A DNA stretch of 64,000 bases from Allohoeflea poritis (GTDB lineage Bacteria; Pseudomonadota; Alphaproteobacteria; Rhizobiales; Rhizobiaceae), in the NCBI RefSeq assembly GCF_027889715.1, contig NZ_JAPJZH010000013.1, forward strand, positions 79,499-143,498, read 5' to 3'. A program made the position numbers and the translations under genes. Shown here one piece after another: positions 35,351 through 43,230 of this stretch. How positions within the stretch are numbered: the first letter of the stretch is position 1; every line of letters begins with the position of its first letter. The notes under the pieces were generated by a model that was given only the letters and a program-made list of their open reading frames with translations, searched no databases and was not told the origin of the DNA.

Positions 35351-36378
35351 AGCTTAGTCGTTCAGAAAACGCAGGCCAACCGCAACTCTTTCAGAGCATC
35401 ATCCAGGTCGATCCGCAGCTTAGTCGTTCAGAAAACGCAGGCCAACCGCAACAAAACGGCATGTATGCCGAAAACGGCACATAGCTTAGTCGTTCAGAAA
35501 ACGCAGGCCAACCGCAACCGAACGTCCCGTCTGTCACGACGCGCATCCAGCTTAGTCGTTCAGAAAACGCAGGCCAACCGCAACGTATGAGCCTGTTCAC
35601 CCCGGACGCGCGCAAGCTTAGTCGTTCAGAAAACGCAGGCCAACCGCAACTCATCGGTTGGGAAGAGCTTTGCAACTGGCAGCTTAGTCGTTCAGAAAAC
35701 GCAGGCCAACCGCAACACCAGCCGGTCAACAAGGTTCGGTGCCGCAAAGCTTAGTCGTTCAGAAAACGCAGGCCAACCGCAACCGCGCGCGGCTTTTTGA
35801 AGTTTTTGACGCTGAGCTTAGTCGTTCAGAAAACGCAGGCTAACCGCAACCGTCACAAGATCTATTCGTTCAGGCATGCTAGCTTAGTCGTTCAGAAAAC
35901 GCAGGCCAACCGCAACGCGGCCGAGCGGCTGACGCGGCGCAAGCTCAGCTTAGTCGTTCAGAAAACGCAGGCCAACCGCAACGACGAAGCTGACTTGCCC
36001 CGATACTTGCAGAGCTTAGTCGTTCAGAAAACGCAGGCCAACCGCAACAGACCCAGACCCTTCTCAGCACGACGAGCAAGCTTAGTCGTTCAGAAAACGC
36101 AGGCCAACCGCAACATGAGAATGGGCGTTTCGGCTACTCGTTTCAGCTTAGTCGTTCAGAAAACGCAGGCCAACCGCAACCTACGTCCGCCCATGCATTG
36201 AGAACGATGAAGCTTAGTCGTTCAGAAAACGCAGGCCAACCGCAACCTTGTGCCGGTTGCAGTCTATCGTTGCCTGAGCTTAGTCGTTCAGAAAACGCAG
36301 GCCAACCGCAACCGGATGCGTAGTTGAACGCGTTGGCAACTTAGCTCAGCCATTCAGAACCAGCCCCCGCAGGTCAGC
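35351..36378 (-). CRISPR. CRISPR array, 15 repeats of 36 bp plus a degenerate terminal repeat
   Basis: Fifteen 36-bp repeats start at 35351 and recur every 66 bp (67 after the sixth and seventh). Spacers are 30 bp except spacers 6 and 7 (31 bp). On the plus strand the repeat begins AGCTTAGTCGTTCAG and ends CCAACCGCAAC. All copies are identical except repeat 8 (35815), which has GGCTAAC for GGCCAAC. After a fifteenth spacer, 36343-36378 is a degenerate repeat: 14 of its first 17 bases match, the rest has diverged, and it overlaps the 3' end of the glycosyltransferase gene. The tracrRNA anti-repeat indicates that crRNAs are transcribed from the minus strand, toward cas2. The 72 bp between cas2 and the array shows no recognisable motif. 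Confidence 0.97.
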
Positions 36379-37573
36379 GCCGTCCGGTCGTGCTTGCCAT
36401 CGCCTTTTCAAAGATGCTGATCAGCAGGTTTCCGTTTTCCCTGCAAAGTTCCGTGACGTCTTCCCGCGCGCTGGCCTCGGCCACCGGGTCGGGGCCTGCT
36501 TTCAGCACCGGCCAGCGCTTCATGATCAGATCGGCAAGCGCGTCCGCCGAGTCCGGGTTGAAATAGTGCGCGTGCCGGTAGGCCTGTTCCCGATGGACGG
36601 CAATATCGGAAACGAAAGCCTCCTTGCCGATGGCCCGGCAATCCTCCACAAGCATTGACCATCCCTCGAACAGGGAAGGCCGCACGATCGCCGCGGCCTG
36701 GCGCATGAGCTGGATCTGCTCCTGCCGTTGCAGCACGCCCAGCCAATGGACGCGGGAGCGGAGTCCGTTCTCGTCGATGAAGGCCTTGATCCGATTGCCG
36801 TGATCGGGATGGCGGTAGTCGGAATCCCGTCCGGTCAGAACCAGTGCGATATCGCCGATATTCCGGTCCGTTACATGTTTGAGCGCTCTCAGCAATGTGA
36901 CGTGGTTCTTGTGCTTCCACTGCTGGCTCGGAAAATAGAGGAATTTTTCCGGCAGATCGTATCGTCGCGCGATGTCGGCGGCGTCTGCCGAAAACCAGTC
37001 CGGTTCCGGGAATGTCCGGAACCGATAGACGCCGACATTGTCATTCTTCATCCCGGCAATCCGCAAAAGGTCCGATCGTGCATCATGACTGCTGACCAGC
37101 AACTGGGTGCAGTTTTCCGCCAGGTTCCGGAATTCGGCATCCCGTTGTCTGCATTCCTTTTCGCTGAAGAATTGCGGATACCGGGCATGCTGGCAATCGG
37201 GTATCCAGCCGATGGCCGGTGTCGGGACCGGGAAACCGAGCTGGCGGCGTATGGGGAAAACAACGTCGACGTGGTTCCTGATGATCTTTCTCAGATGAAT
37301 GCCGCCCACGAGCTGGCGCAGCTTGATCCTGCGCCAGGAACGGCTTTCCAGGGCCCTTGGAAGGTCAAAACGATGGACCTCGTCGAAAGCGTCGATGAAT
37401 TGCGAGAAATGGGAAAGATCCATTCCGCGCGGCGCGATCAGCTTGAGCCGAATGTCATTCCCGCCGTTCGCATGCTGCAAGGCTCGTGCTGCGGCGCCGA
37501 TATACAATGTTCCGGCGATCCAGCCCGGATCGAGCGCCAGCATGCCGACCGAAATCGATTGCGTTTGCGCCAT
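36374..37573 (-). CDS. GT4-type glycosyltransferase
   Basis: A 399-residue protein with the two-domain GT-B layout. The C-terminal half carries the family-4 nucleotide-sugar motif (IVRPSLFEGWSMLVEDCRAIG) preceded by KFLYFPSQQWKHKNHVTLLRAL, characteristic of group-1 glycosyltransferases. The N-terminal half (TPAIGWIPDCQHARYPQFFS) binds the acceptor; its identity cannot be read. It is transcribed toward the CRISPR array, 1 bp downstream of the kelch gene. Cell-surface or flagellin glycosylation is possible. Confidence 0.85.
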   Translation of the reverse strand: MAQTQSISVGMLALDPGWIAGTLYIGAAARALQHANGGNDIRLKLIAPRGMDLSHFSQFIDAFDEVHRFDLPRALESRSWRRIKLRQLVGGIHLRKIIRNHVDVVFPIRRQLGFPVPTPAIGWIPDCQHARYPQFFSEKECRQRDAEFRNLAENCTQLLVSSHDARSDLLRIAGMKNDNVGVYRFRTFPEPDWFSADAADIARRYDLPEKFLYFPSQQWKHKNHVTLLRALKHVTDRNIGDIALVLTGRDSDYRHPDHGNRIKAFIDENGLRSRVHWLGVLQRQEQIQLMRQAAAIVRPSLFEGWSMLVEDCRAIGKEAFVSDIAVHREQAYRHAHYFNPDSADALADLIMKRWPVLKAGPDPVAEASAREDVTELCRENGNLLISIFEKAMASTTGRR

Positions 37574-37574
37574 C

Positions 37575-38945
37575 CTATTGTCTCAGAAGAGCCGGGAGCG
37601 TGTCGGATTTCCATACGGTGTCAAGCACACGGCCAGCGCGCAAGTCGGTGGCGCTAAAACAGCGCTGTCCGGTCAGGATGTAAAATCTCCCGTCGTGATA
37701 GGCTGCGAGCTTGGCTTTCATCGGGTAAGGCAAATGGCCGATTTTGCGCCATTTTTCCGTATCCAGATCGAAGCTCAAAACGTGATCGCCCATCGTGAGG
37801 CGATCGTAGATTCCACCGGCAAGGATCACATGCGAGCCGACACTGACAACGGCGTGCTCCGTGTGTGAAATCTTCTCCGGTGCCGGTTCAAGCAAACGAA
37901 ATTCAGCGGTTTTGAGATCAAACCGGTAGCATTCGTCCATCATGTGATCCAGCGGCGTGTCGAAATTGCAGACAAAGTCGGCAGAGCCGGCCACGCGCGG
38001 GACGTCGCCCTGCTGGCCGGCCAGAACATAAAGTCCGCTGCCGTGGAGGAAATTTGCCGAATGAATGCGCCCTGACGGCAGCGGCGGCTCCGATCTCCAC
38101 GTCTCCTCGGTGGCCCGTCCCCCGTCGACGCCGATGCTCCAATGGTCGTTCATGGTCGTGTTGCGGTCCGGCCCGACGCCTGAGAGGCAGTGAATACGCC
38201 CATCGAGATAGTGGACCAAAGGCTGGTATCTGCCTTCCGGCAAGGGCGGAAGTGCGGCAAAGGTCTGCGTTTCGGTGTCGAAACTGTAGCAGGATGTCGT
38301 CACCGGCGAGCAATTGATGCCAAGTTGGCCGCTGATGAGGAAGACAAATCGTTTGCCGTCATTCGTCGACCCGACATGAGTCTGCGCCATGTCGTCCGGC
38401 ATGCGTCCGCGACCGGTCCACGTTTCCTGCTCCAGGTCCAGCACGAGAAACTGGTTGGAAACGCGATTGAGCTGGATGTATCCGCCGAAAACGAAGAGGC
38501 GATGACCGATCTGCTCCCGTGAAGCTTCGACGCATGCGACAGGCGACCGCGGTCCAAGCCGCCATTCGAAATCACCGGGCTTTCGAGGAAATAGATCGCG
38601 GAACGCCAGATCCTCCCGGTCCTTCACAATGCGTTGAACCGGACCCGGAACGACCTGTTTGCCGAGCTTCTTGATTGTCCGCAGCAATCCCAATTTCCCG
38701 TCCTCGATCCGTCTGAAACACAGCTTGCGCAAATTTGTCCGGCCCGTGCGCCCCGCGCGCGAAGCGGGCGAAGCGGGCGAAGCGGGCGAAGCGGGCGAAA
38801 TATAGCTGGAAGATCCGTATTGTCTATCGGCCTCCAGGCACAGACGCAGCAGAAAAATGTGAAACACGCGCCGATTGAGGCCAATTCCCCGGGCGCAATT
38901 TATCTGCTTGAATCTGCTGCCGAGATGAGGCCTTCCGGAAAGCAA
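37575..38945 (-). CDS. Kelch-repeat beta-propeller protein
   Basis: From about residue 140 to the end the sequence has repeated kelch blades with GG-type turns and spaced W/Y, e.g. HRLFVFGGYIQL, GLYVLAGQQGDV, HVILAGGIYDRLTMGDHVLS and GRFYILTGQRCFS. No catalytic domain is attached, so the propeller may bind a sugar or a protein. The start is uncertain. The first 70 residues are unusual and include a SPA repeat encoded by four copies of a 9-bp unit (38761-38796); a TTG at 38732 would avoid them and give 385 residues. It overlaps nothing and probably forms an operon with the downstream glycosyltransferase. Confidence 0.75.
   Translation of the reverse strand: MLSGRPHLGSRFKQINCARGIGLNRRVFHIFLLRLCLEADRQYGSSSYISPASPASPASPASRAGRTGRTNLRKLCFRRIEDGKLGLLRTIKKLGKQVVPGPVQRIVKDREDLAFRDLFPRKPGDFEWRLGPRSPVACVEASREQIGHRLFVFGGYIQLNRVSNQFLVLDLEQETWTGRGRMPDDMAQTHVGSTNDGKRFVFLISGQLGINCSPVTTSCYSFDTETQTFAALPPLPEGRYQPLVHYLDGRIHCLSGVGPDRNTTMNDHWSIGVDGGRATEETWRSEPPLPSGRIHSANFLHGSGLYVLAGQQGDVPRVAGSADFVCNFDTPLDHMMDECYRFDLKTAEFRLLEPAPEKISHTEHAVVSVGSHVILAGGIYDRLTMGDHVLSFDLDTEKWRKIGHLPYPMKAKLAAYHDGRFYILTGQRCFSATDLRAGRVLDTVWKSDTLPALLRQ
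38761..38796 (+). repeat. 9-bp tandem repeat, four copies
   Basis: Four exact head-to-tail copies of GAAGCGGGC. In the kelch frame on the minus strand this encodes a SPA repeat. Copy number may vary by slippage without changing the frame. Confidence 0.9.
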
Positions 38946-39110
38946 GGCAGAGGTTGTTTGAGAGGGTCAACGGCAATCAATGATTGCATGCGGGTGAAAA
39001 AGATCGGCCACACCGCCGGGAATCGGCGTCGTCATCATTTCGGGACGAAACGCCTCTGTTCACAAAAAATAGGGCAATCAAATACTTGTGCAGTAGCAAT
39101 TTTGAATTTC

Positions 39111-39124
39111 CGATCTATAGATCG
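39111..39124. promoter_or_regulatory. Perfect palindrome between the divergent kelch and GT2 genes
   Basis: CGATCTATAGATCG is a 14-bp perfect palindrome 39 bp upstream of the GT2 start, in an otherwise A/T-rich 218-bp divergent intergenic region. It is a candidate operator; the regulator is unknown. Confidence 0.3.
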
Positions 39125-39163
39125 CAAAACAAGAATGGACGTTTTTGCTGGACCTGACCGCCC

Positions 39164-40195
39164 ATGGTTCTGCCGATTACGGTTGTCGTGCCGACTTACA
39201 ACGTGATGACCATGTTGCCGCGCCACGTAGCAGCGATGCGCGCATGGATGCCGCACGTGGAAAAAGTCGTTGTCGTCGACAGCTATTCGCAAGACGGAAC
39301 ATCGGATTACCTCTCCGCGAACCTTACCGGCCACAATGTCGAAATTCTGCGGCATCCGCCGGGCCTCTACGAGAGTTGGAATTTCGGCGTGAGCCACGCC
39401 GATACGCCTTTTGTCTATTTCTCCACGGTGGGCGATACGATCAGCCGTGACGGTCTGACGGCATTGTGCCAGACCGCTGTTTCGCTGGATTGCGACGTCG
39501 TGATCAGCCCGCCGCGCCTGATGACCGACAGAGGCAAGTTGGCCGAACAGTCTTGGCCCATACACCAGATAATTTCCCTGTATGGCATCCGATCGCCTTT
39601 GCTGTTGTCGGAAGAGGTCGCGACATATATTTCAACGCGCTACCTGCCGGCATCCATCTTGGGCAGTTCGGCGAGTAATCTCTACCGGACAGACTGCCTG
39701 AGAAAACTGCCGTTCCCGTGCGAATTCGGACAAATAGGCGACGTTGCCTGGGGCGCGCTTTATGCAACTCAGGTCAGTTTCGGGGTCTATCCGGAAACGA
39801 TTTCCGACTTTGTGCACCATAAGCGGCAGCGGCCATGGGATAGCGTCACCTATGGAAAACGGAGCTGCATGCTGTTCGAGCTCGCGTCAGACCAGGTTCT
39901 GGCCCGGCGTCAATCGGAGAAACCTGCAAACACAGCCGAAAGACACATGCCCGAAACGGATGTGCTTTTGCGGCACTGGATCCAGGCCAGCATCAAACGC
40001 CGCATGCTGGATCTTGATCTTCGTGAAGAGCGCAGCAGCGGCGCGTACTGGATGTTGAACCCGCGGGCCTGGCGGTTGCGTTGGGCGCGAAACAGGGCGC
40101 TCGCTGCGGAAAGACCTCTGGAGCGGCAACTGGACGATATGATCCGGCCTGCCATTGAAGATTCGCTTCCAACGTCCGGGCAAGCGGCCGTGTAG
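39164..40195 (+). CDS. GT2-family glycosyltransferase
   Basis: A 343-residue protein with a GT-A fold: ITVVVPTYNVMTMLPRHV at the start and the nucleotide-sugar acidic motif VVVVDSYSQDGTSDYL, followed by NFGVSHADTPFVYFSTVGDT. The C-terminal 120 residues are basic and helical (SGAYWMLNPRAWRLRWARNR). There is no membrane segment. It is divergent from the kelch/GT4 pair and convergent with the IclR gene. Substrate is unknown; a role in surface polysaccharide is inferred. Confidence 0.85.
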   Translation: MVLPITVVVPTYNVMTMLPRHVAAMRAWMPHVEKVVVVDSYSQDGTSDYLSANLTGHNVEILRHPPGLYESWNFGVSHADTPFVYFSTVGDTISRDGLTALCQTAVSLDCDVVISPPRLMTDRGKLAEQSWPIHQIISLYGIRSPLLLSEEVATYISTRYLPASILGSSASNLYRTDCLRKLPFPCEFGQIGDVAWGALYATQVSFGVYPETISDFVHHKRQRPWDSVTYGKRSCMLFELASDQVLARRQSEKPANTAERHMPETDVLLRHWIQASIKRRMLDLDLREERSSGAYWMLNPRAWRLRWARNRALAAERPLERQLDDMIRPAIEDSLPTSGQAAV

Positions 40196-40246
40196 ATTCT
40201 TCTAAGCCCGCGGATCGGCGATACACATTGCTGCGATTGCCACGAG

Positions 40247-40930
40247 TCAATCCGGCATTTTGCTGTCAAGGCGGCGCTGGCTCTCTCTCAGCGCATCCAG
40301 CAGTTCAGCCCGTTTTTGCTTGGTAAAGCGTGTCACGAGACCCGATACGGCCAGAGCGCCGATCAACCGGCCTCTGTCCGAGCGGACCGGAACGGCAATT
40401 GCCGCGACCTCGGGGTCGCGTTCCCCGATCGATACCGCATAGCCGGCCTTTGTGATGGCATCTTTGCCTTCACACTCGTCTTCCGAACAGGCAAGCAGCA
40501 CTTTTCCGCTGGCGCCGCGATCCAGCGGCAAGCTCGCCCCCTCGGCAATCGCATGCCGTATTGCCCGCAAAGGTTCGCAACGGAAAAGGCAAACGCGGCT
40601 GTTTCCGTCACGCACGTAAAAGGACGCGGTTTCATTGGTGCTTTGAGAGAGTGTCCTGAGCTCCGGACGCATGAGGTCCGCCATGTCGAAGCTGTTGCGG
40701 TAGTTTGATCCGAGGCGCCACGTCCCCGGTCCGAGACGAAACTGGCCGTTGTCCCCGCGAACCAAAAGGCCAAAGCGCTCAAGCGATATGGCAAGGCGCA
40801 AGATCGTGCTTTTGTAGAAGCCGGTCCGTTCCGAAAGCGCCGCGAGGCTTATTTCCTTGGCGTCCGGATCGAAACAATCCAGGATTTTCAGCGCCCGCTC
40901 AACCGCCTCGACACCCTTTGCGTCGCGCAA
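40247..40930 (-). CDS. IclR-family transcriptional regulator
   Basis: DNA-binding regulator with an N-terminal winged helix (GVEAVERALKILDCFD then ISLAALSERTGFYKSTILRL) and a C-terminal effector domain (PLDRGASGKVLLACS; ERDPEVAAIAVPVRSDRGRL). I chose the TTG at 40930, which has an AGAGGAG ribosome site six bases upstream and gives 227 residues. Upstream extensions of the frame run into the CoA-transferase gene on the other strand. It is divergent from that gene and probably controls it. Confidence 0.85.
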   Translation of the reverse strand: MRDAKGVEAVERALKILDCFDPDAKEISLAALSERTGFYKSTILRLAISLERFGLLVRGDNGQFRLGPGTWRLGSNYRNSFDMADLMRPELRTLSQSTNETASFYVRDGNSRVCLFRCEPLRAIRHAIAEGASLPLDRGASGKVLLACSEDECEGKDAITKAGYAVSIGERDPEVAAIAVPVRSDRGRLIGALAVSGLVTRFTKQKRAELLDALRESQRRLDSKMPD

Positions 40931-40977
40931 CTCCGGCTCCTCTCGCCAATTGACAATTCGGCCATTTGCTATCAAAT

Positions 40978-41016
40978 GGTTCTGTTTAGCGCAACATAAT
41001 TCTGTCAGGCAGAACC
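40978..41016. promoter_or_regulatory. Candidate IclR operator in the divergent promoter
   Basis: Inverted repeat GGTTCTG (40978-40984) / CAGAACC (41010-41016) with 25 bp between, in the 108-bp space between the IclR and CoA-transferase genes. A second TTCTG lies between the arms. Confidence 0.4.
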
Positions 41017-41038
41017 AATGCTCCCTGGAGGTGCCGCA

Positions 41039-42232
41039 ATGCCCAAACCGCTCGACGGCGTTCGCGTACTCGATCTGACCAATGTCCTGGCCGGGCCCTT
41101 CTGCTGCCACCAGCTCGTTCATCTCGGTGCCGAGGTAATCAAGGTCGAGGCGGCGGGACGTGGTGACCTTGCCAGACAGCTCGGCGGCGATCCCGAACTT
41201 AACGAACGGGGAATGGGCGTTTCCTTCCTGGCCCAGAACGCCGGCAAGAAATCGGTGACCGTCAATCTCAAGCATGAGCAGGGCAAGGCGCTATTCCGGC
41301 GCCTTGTGGAAACCGCCGACGTCGTGGTCGAGAATTTCAGGCCCGGTGTCATGGACAGGCTTGGCGTGGGGTATGAAGCCCTGAAATCCGTCAGGCCGGA
41401 TCTCATCTATTGCGCCATCTCCGGTTTCGGCCAGGACGGTCCCTGGGTTCACCGCCCGGCTTACGATCAAATCATACAGGGTGCGTCGGGCGTCATGTCG
41501 ATTACCGGCGATGCCGAAAGCGCGCCGCTGCGCGTCGGCTACCCGGTCGCTGATACGGTCGGCGGCATGACAGCGGCCTTTGCCATTGCCGCCGCGCTGA
41601 ATGCGAGGCCGCGCGGCACATTCATCGACATTTCCATGTTGGAATCGGTGTTGGCCACCATGGGGTGGGTGGTCTCGAACCACCTGATCGCCGGCATGGC
41701 ACCGCAGCCGAACGGCAACGAGAACCCGACATCGGCGCCCTCCGGTGCCTTCGAAGCCGGTGGCGGCCTGATCAACATTGCCGCAAACAAGGACGAGCAA
41801 TGGCTGCAGCTGACGGATCATCTGGGCCTGGCGGAACTGCGCGATCGACCGGAATATGCAACCCGCGAGGACCGCAAGAAGAACCGCGCGGCTCTCAAGC
41901 AGGATCTCGAGCAAGTGTTGAAGACCCGGCCCGCCCGCGATTGGGCGAAGGAACTGAACCGCATCGGGGTGCCTGCCGGTGCGGTCCTGTCGGTTCCGGA
42001 GGTCCTTGCCATGCCCCAGATTGCGGACCGCGGGTTTCTTTCAAGCTTTTCGGATGTTCCGGGCGTTGGCCGCGATATCGAGGTGGTGACCACCGGGATC
42101 AAGCTGGACGGCGCAGCGCCGGCCGTCGATGAACCACCGCCGCGGCTCGGCCAGGACAATGGTTCCGTCTGGAGGGAAATCGGCCTGTCGGACGGAGAGT
42201 TGAATGAACTCAGGCGCGGGGGCACGATATGA
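41039..42232 (+). CDS. CaiB/BaiF-type CoA-transferase
   Basis: Class III CoA-transferase of 397 residues that moves CoA between carboxylic acids. It begins MPKPLDGVRVLDLTNVLAGP. The catalytic aspartate is expected in the DQIIQGASGVMSITGD region, and the family blocks KSVTVNLKHEQGKALFRRLV and DVVVENFRPGVMDRLG are intact. The ATG at 41039 has a TGGAGG site; the frame opens seven codons earlier. It overlaps the citrate-synthase-like gene by 4 bp, so the two form one unit. Confidence 0.88.
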   Translation: MPKPLDGVRVLDLTNVLAGPFCCHQLVHLGAEVIKVEAAGRGDLARQLGGDPELNERGMGVSFLAQNAGKKSVTVNLKHEQGKALFRRLVETADVVVENFRPGVMDRLGVGYEALKSVRPDLIYCAISGFGQDGPWVHRPAYDQIIQGASGVMSITGDAESAPLRVGYPVADTVGGMTAAFAIAAALNARPRGTFIDISMLESVLATMGWVVSNHLIAGMAPQPNGNENPTSAPSGAFEAGGGLINIAANKDEQWLQLTDHLGLAELRDRPEYATREDRKKNRAALKQDLEQVLKTRPARDWAKELNRIGVPAGAVLSVPEVLAMPQIADRGFLSSFSDVPGVGRDIEVVTTGIKLDGAAPAVDEPPPRLGQDNGSVWREIGLSDGELNELRRGGTI

Positions 42233-43050
42233 GCGACACACACAACGATGTATCCGATTGGTGGGCCACATCAATCATCGACATGGCGCCCGGCAGGATC
42301 CGGTTCCGCGGACATCCGGTCGAACAGCTCGTCGGCACTGTCAGCTTCGCGCAGATGATCTGGCTTCTGACGCGTGGTGATCTGCCGACAGAGGCCGAGG
42401 CCGCACTGCTTGAATGCGCGCTGGTCGCGGCGGTCGATCACGGACCGCAGGCCCCTTCGATTGCCGCTGCGCGCATGGCGGTGACCTGCGGGTTGGGCCT
42501 CAACGGCGCTATAGCATCGGCCGTCAACATGCTTGACGACATTCATGGCGGAGCCGGCGAGCAGGCCGTCGAACTCTATGGCTGGATCGATGGGGCGGCA
42601 ACAAGCGGCGCGGCGCTGGAAGATGCCGCGTCTGCAATGATCGACAAATGGCGGGCCGGGCGTGGCGCTTTCATACCGGGTTTCGGACACCGCTTCCACA
42701 AGCCTGAAGATCCGCGTGCGCCGCGCCTGTTGCAACTGGTTGACGAAGCAGCGGCGGCCGGAACGGTCTCCGGCCGCTTTGCTGCAATCGGCCGGGCGGT
42801 TCAGCAAATTCTCAATGAGCGCAAGGGCGGGCCGGTGCCGATGAATATCGACGGAGCAACGGCGGTTATCTATGCCGAGCTCGGTTTCGCCGGGCCGCTC
42901 GCGCGCGGTCTCTTCTGCCTTTCACGATCCGTCGGCATCATCGCCCATGCCTGGGAACAGATGAACCAGGGCGGCAGGAACAAGGGCCCGACACCGCCGG
43001 CCTATCGCTGGACCTACACCGGCCCGGACCCGATCGGAAACTCGCGGTGA
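42229..43050 (+). CDS. Citrate synthase-family lyase (citryl-CoA lyase-like)
   Basis: A 273-residue protein related to citrate synthase but without the first third of a full enzyme. The three catalytic positions appear present: His of DDIHGGAGEQAVELYG, His of GFGHRFHKPEDPRAPRL and Asp of PMNIDGATAVIYAELGF. Short members of this family cleave 3-hydroxyacyl-CoA thioesters such as citryl-CoA. With the adjacent CoA-transferase it could activate and split a dicarboxylic or hydroxy acid, but the substrate cannot be read. It is translationally coupled to the transferase. Confidence 0.75.
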   Translation: MSDTHNDVSDWWATSIIDMAPGRIRFRGHPVEQLVGTVSFAQMIWLLTRGDLPTEAEAALLECALVAAVDHGPQAPSIAAARMAVTCGLGLNGAIASAVNMLDDIHGGAGEQAVELYGWIDGAATSGAALEDAASAMIDKWRAGRGAFIPGFGHRFHKPEDPRAPRLLQLVDEAAAAGTVSGRFAAIGRAVQQILNERKGGPVPMNIDGATAVIYAELGFAGPLARGLFCLSRSVGIIAHAWEQMNQGGRNKGPTPPAYRWTYTGPDPIGNSR

Positions 43051-43155
43051 CCGCGACCGTCTGATCCCACGGCCCGATCGCCACGCGCAATCACGGAGAC
43101 TGCCCTCAGTCGCCGATATTCGGCCGCTGCTTCCGGGGTAATTTGAGTGTGTAGG

Positions 43156-43174
43156 TTGATTAATCGTTTAATTT
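43156..43174 (+). promoter_or_regulatory. Upstream LacI-type operator
   Basis: TTGATTAATCGTTTAATTT, sharing its first 13 bases with the downstream operator 44 bp away. The centre has the CG of LacI-family sites. Confidence 0.6.
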
Positions 43175-43179
43175 AGGCG

Positions 43180-43208
43180 TTGACAAACCCCGAGCGAAGT
43201 TGATTAAT
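43180..43208 (+). promoter_or_regulatory. Predicted promoter of the LacI-type regulator
   Basis: A perfect -35 TTGACA (43180-43185), 17-bp spacer, -10 ATTAAT (43203-43208). The -10 lies inside the downstream operator, so binding there should block transcription. Confidence 0.55.
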
Positions 43209-43219
43209 CGTTAAATCAA
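43200..43219 (+). promoter_or_regulatory. Downstream LacI-type operator
   Basis: TTGATTAATCGTTAAATCAA, an imperfect 20-bp palindrome around CG, overlapping the predicted -10 and 11 bp before the regulator's GTG. It suggests autoregulation with DNA looping to 43156. Confidence 0.65.
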
Positions 43220-43230
43220 GTGGGGGCGAT

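Noticed and set aside
35391..36201. Open frames running through the CRISPR array (both strands) with a repeated peptide
   Set aside because: The peptide repeats are translations of the 36-bp CRISPR repeat; spacing and variable spacers show an array, not a gene.
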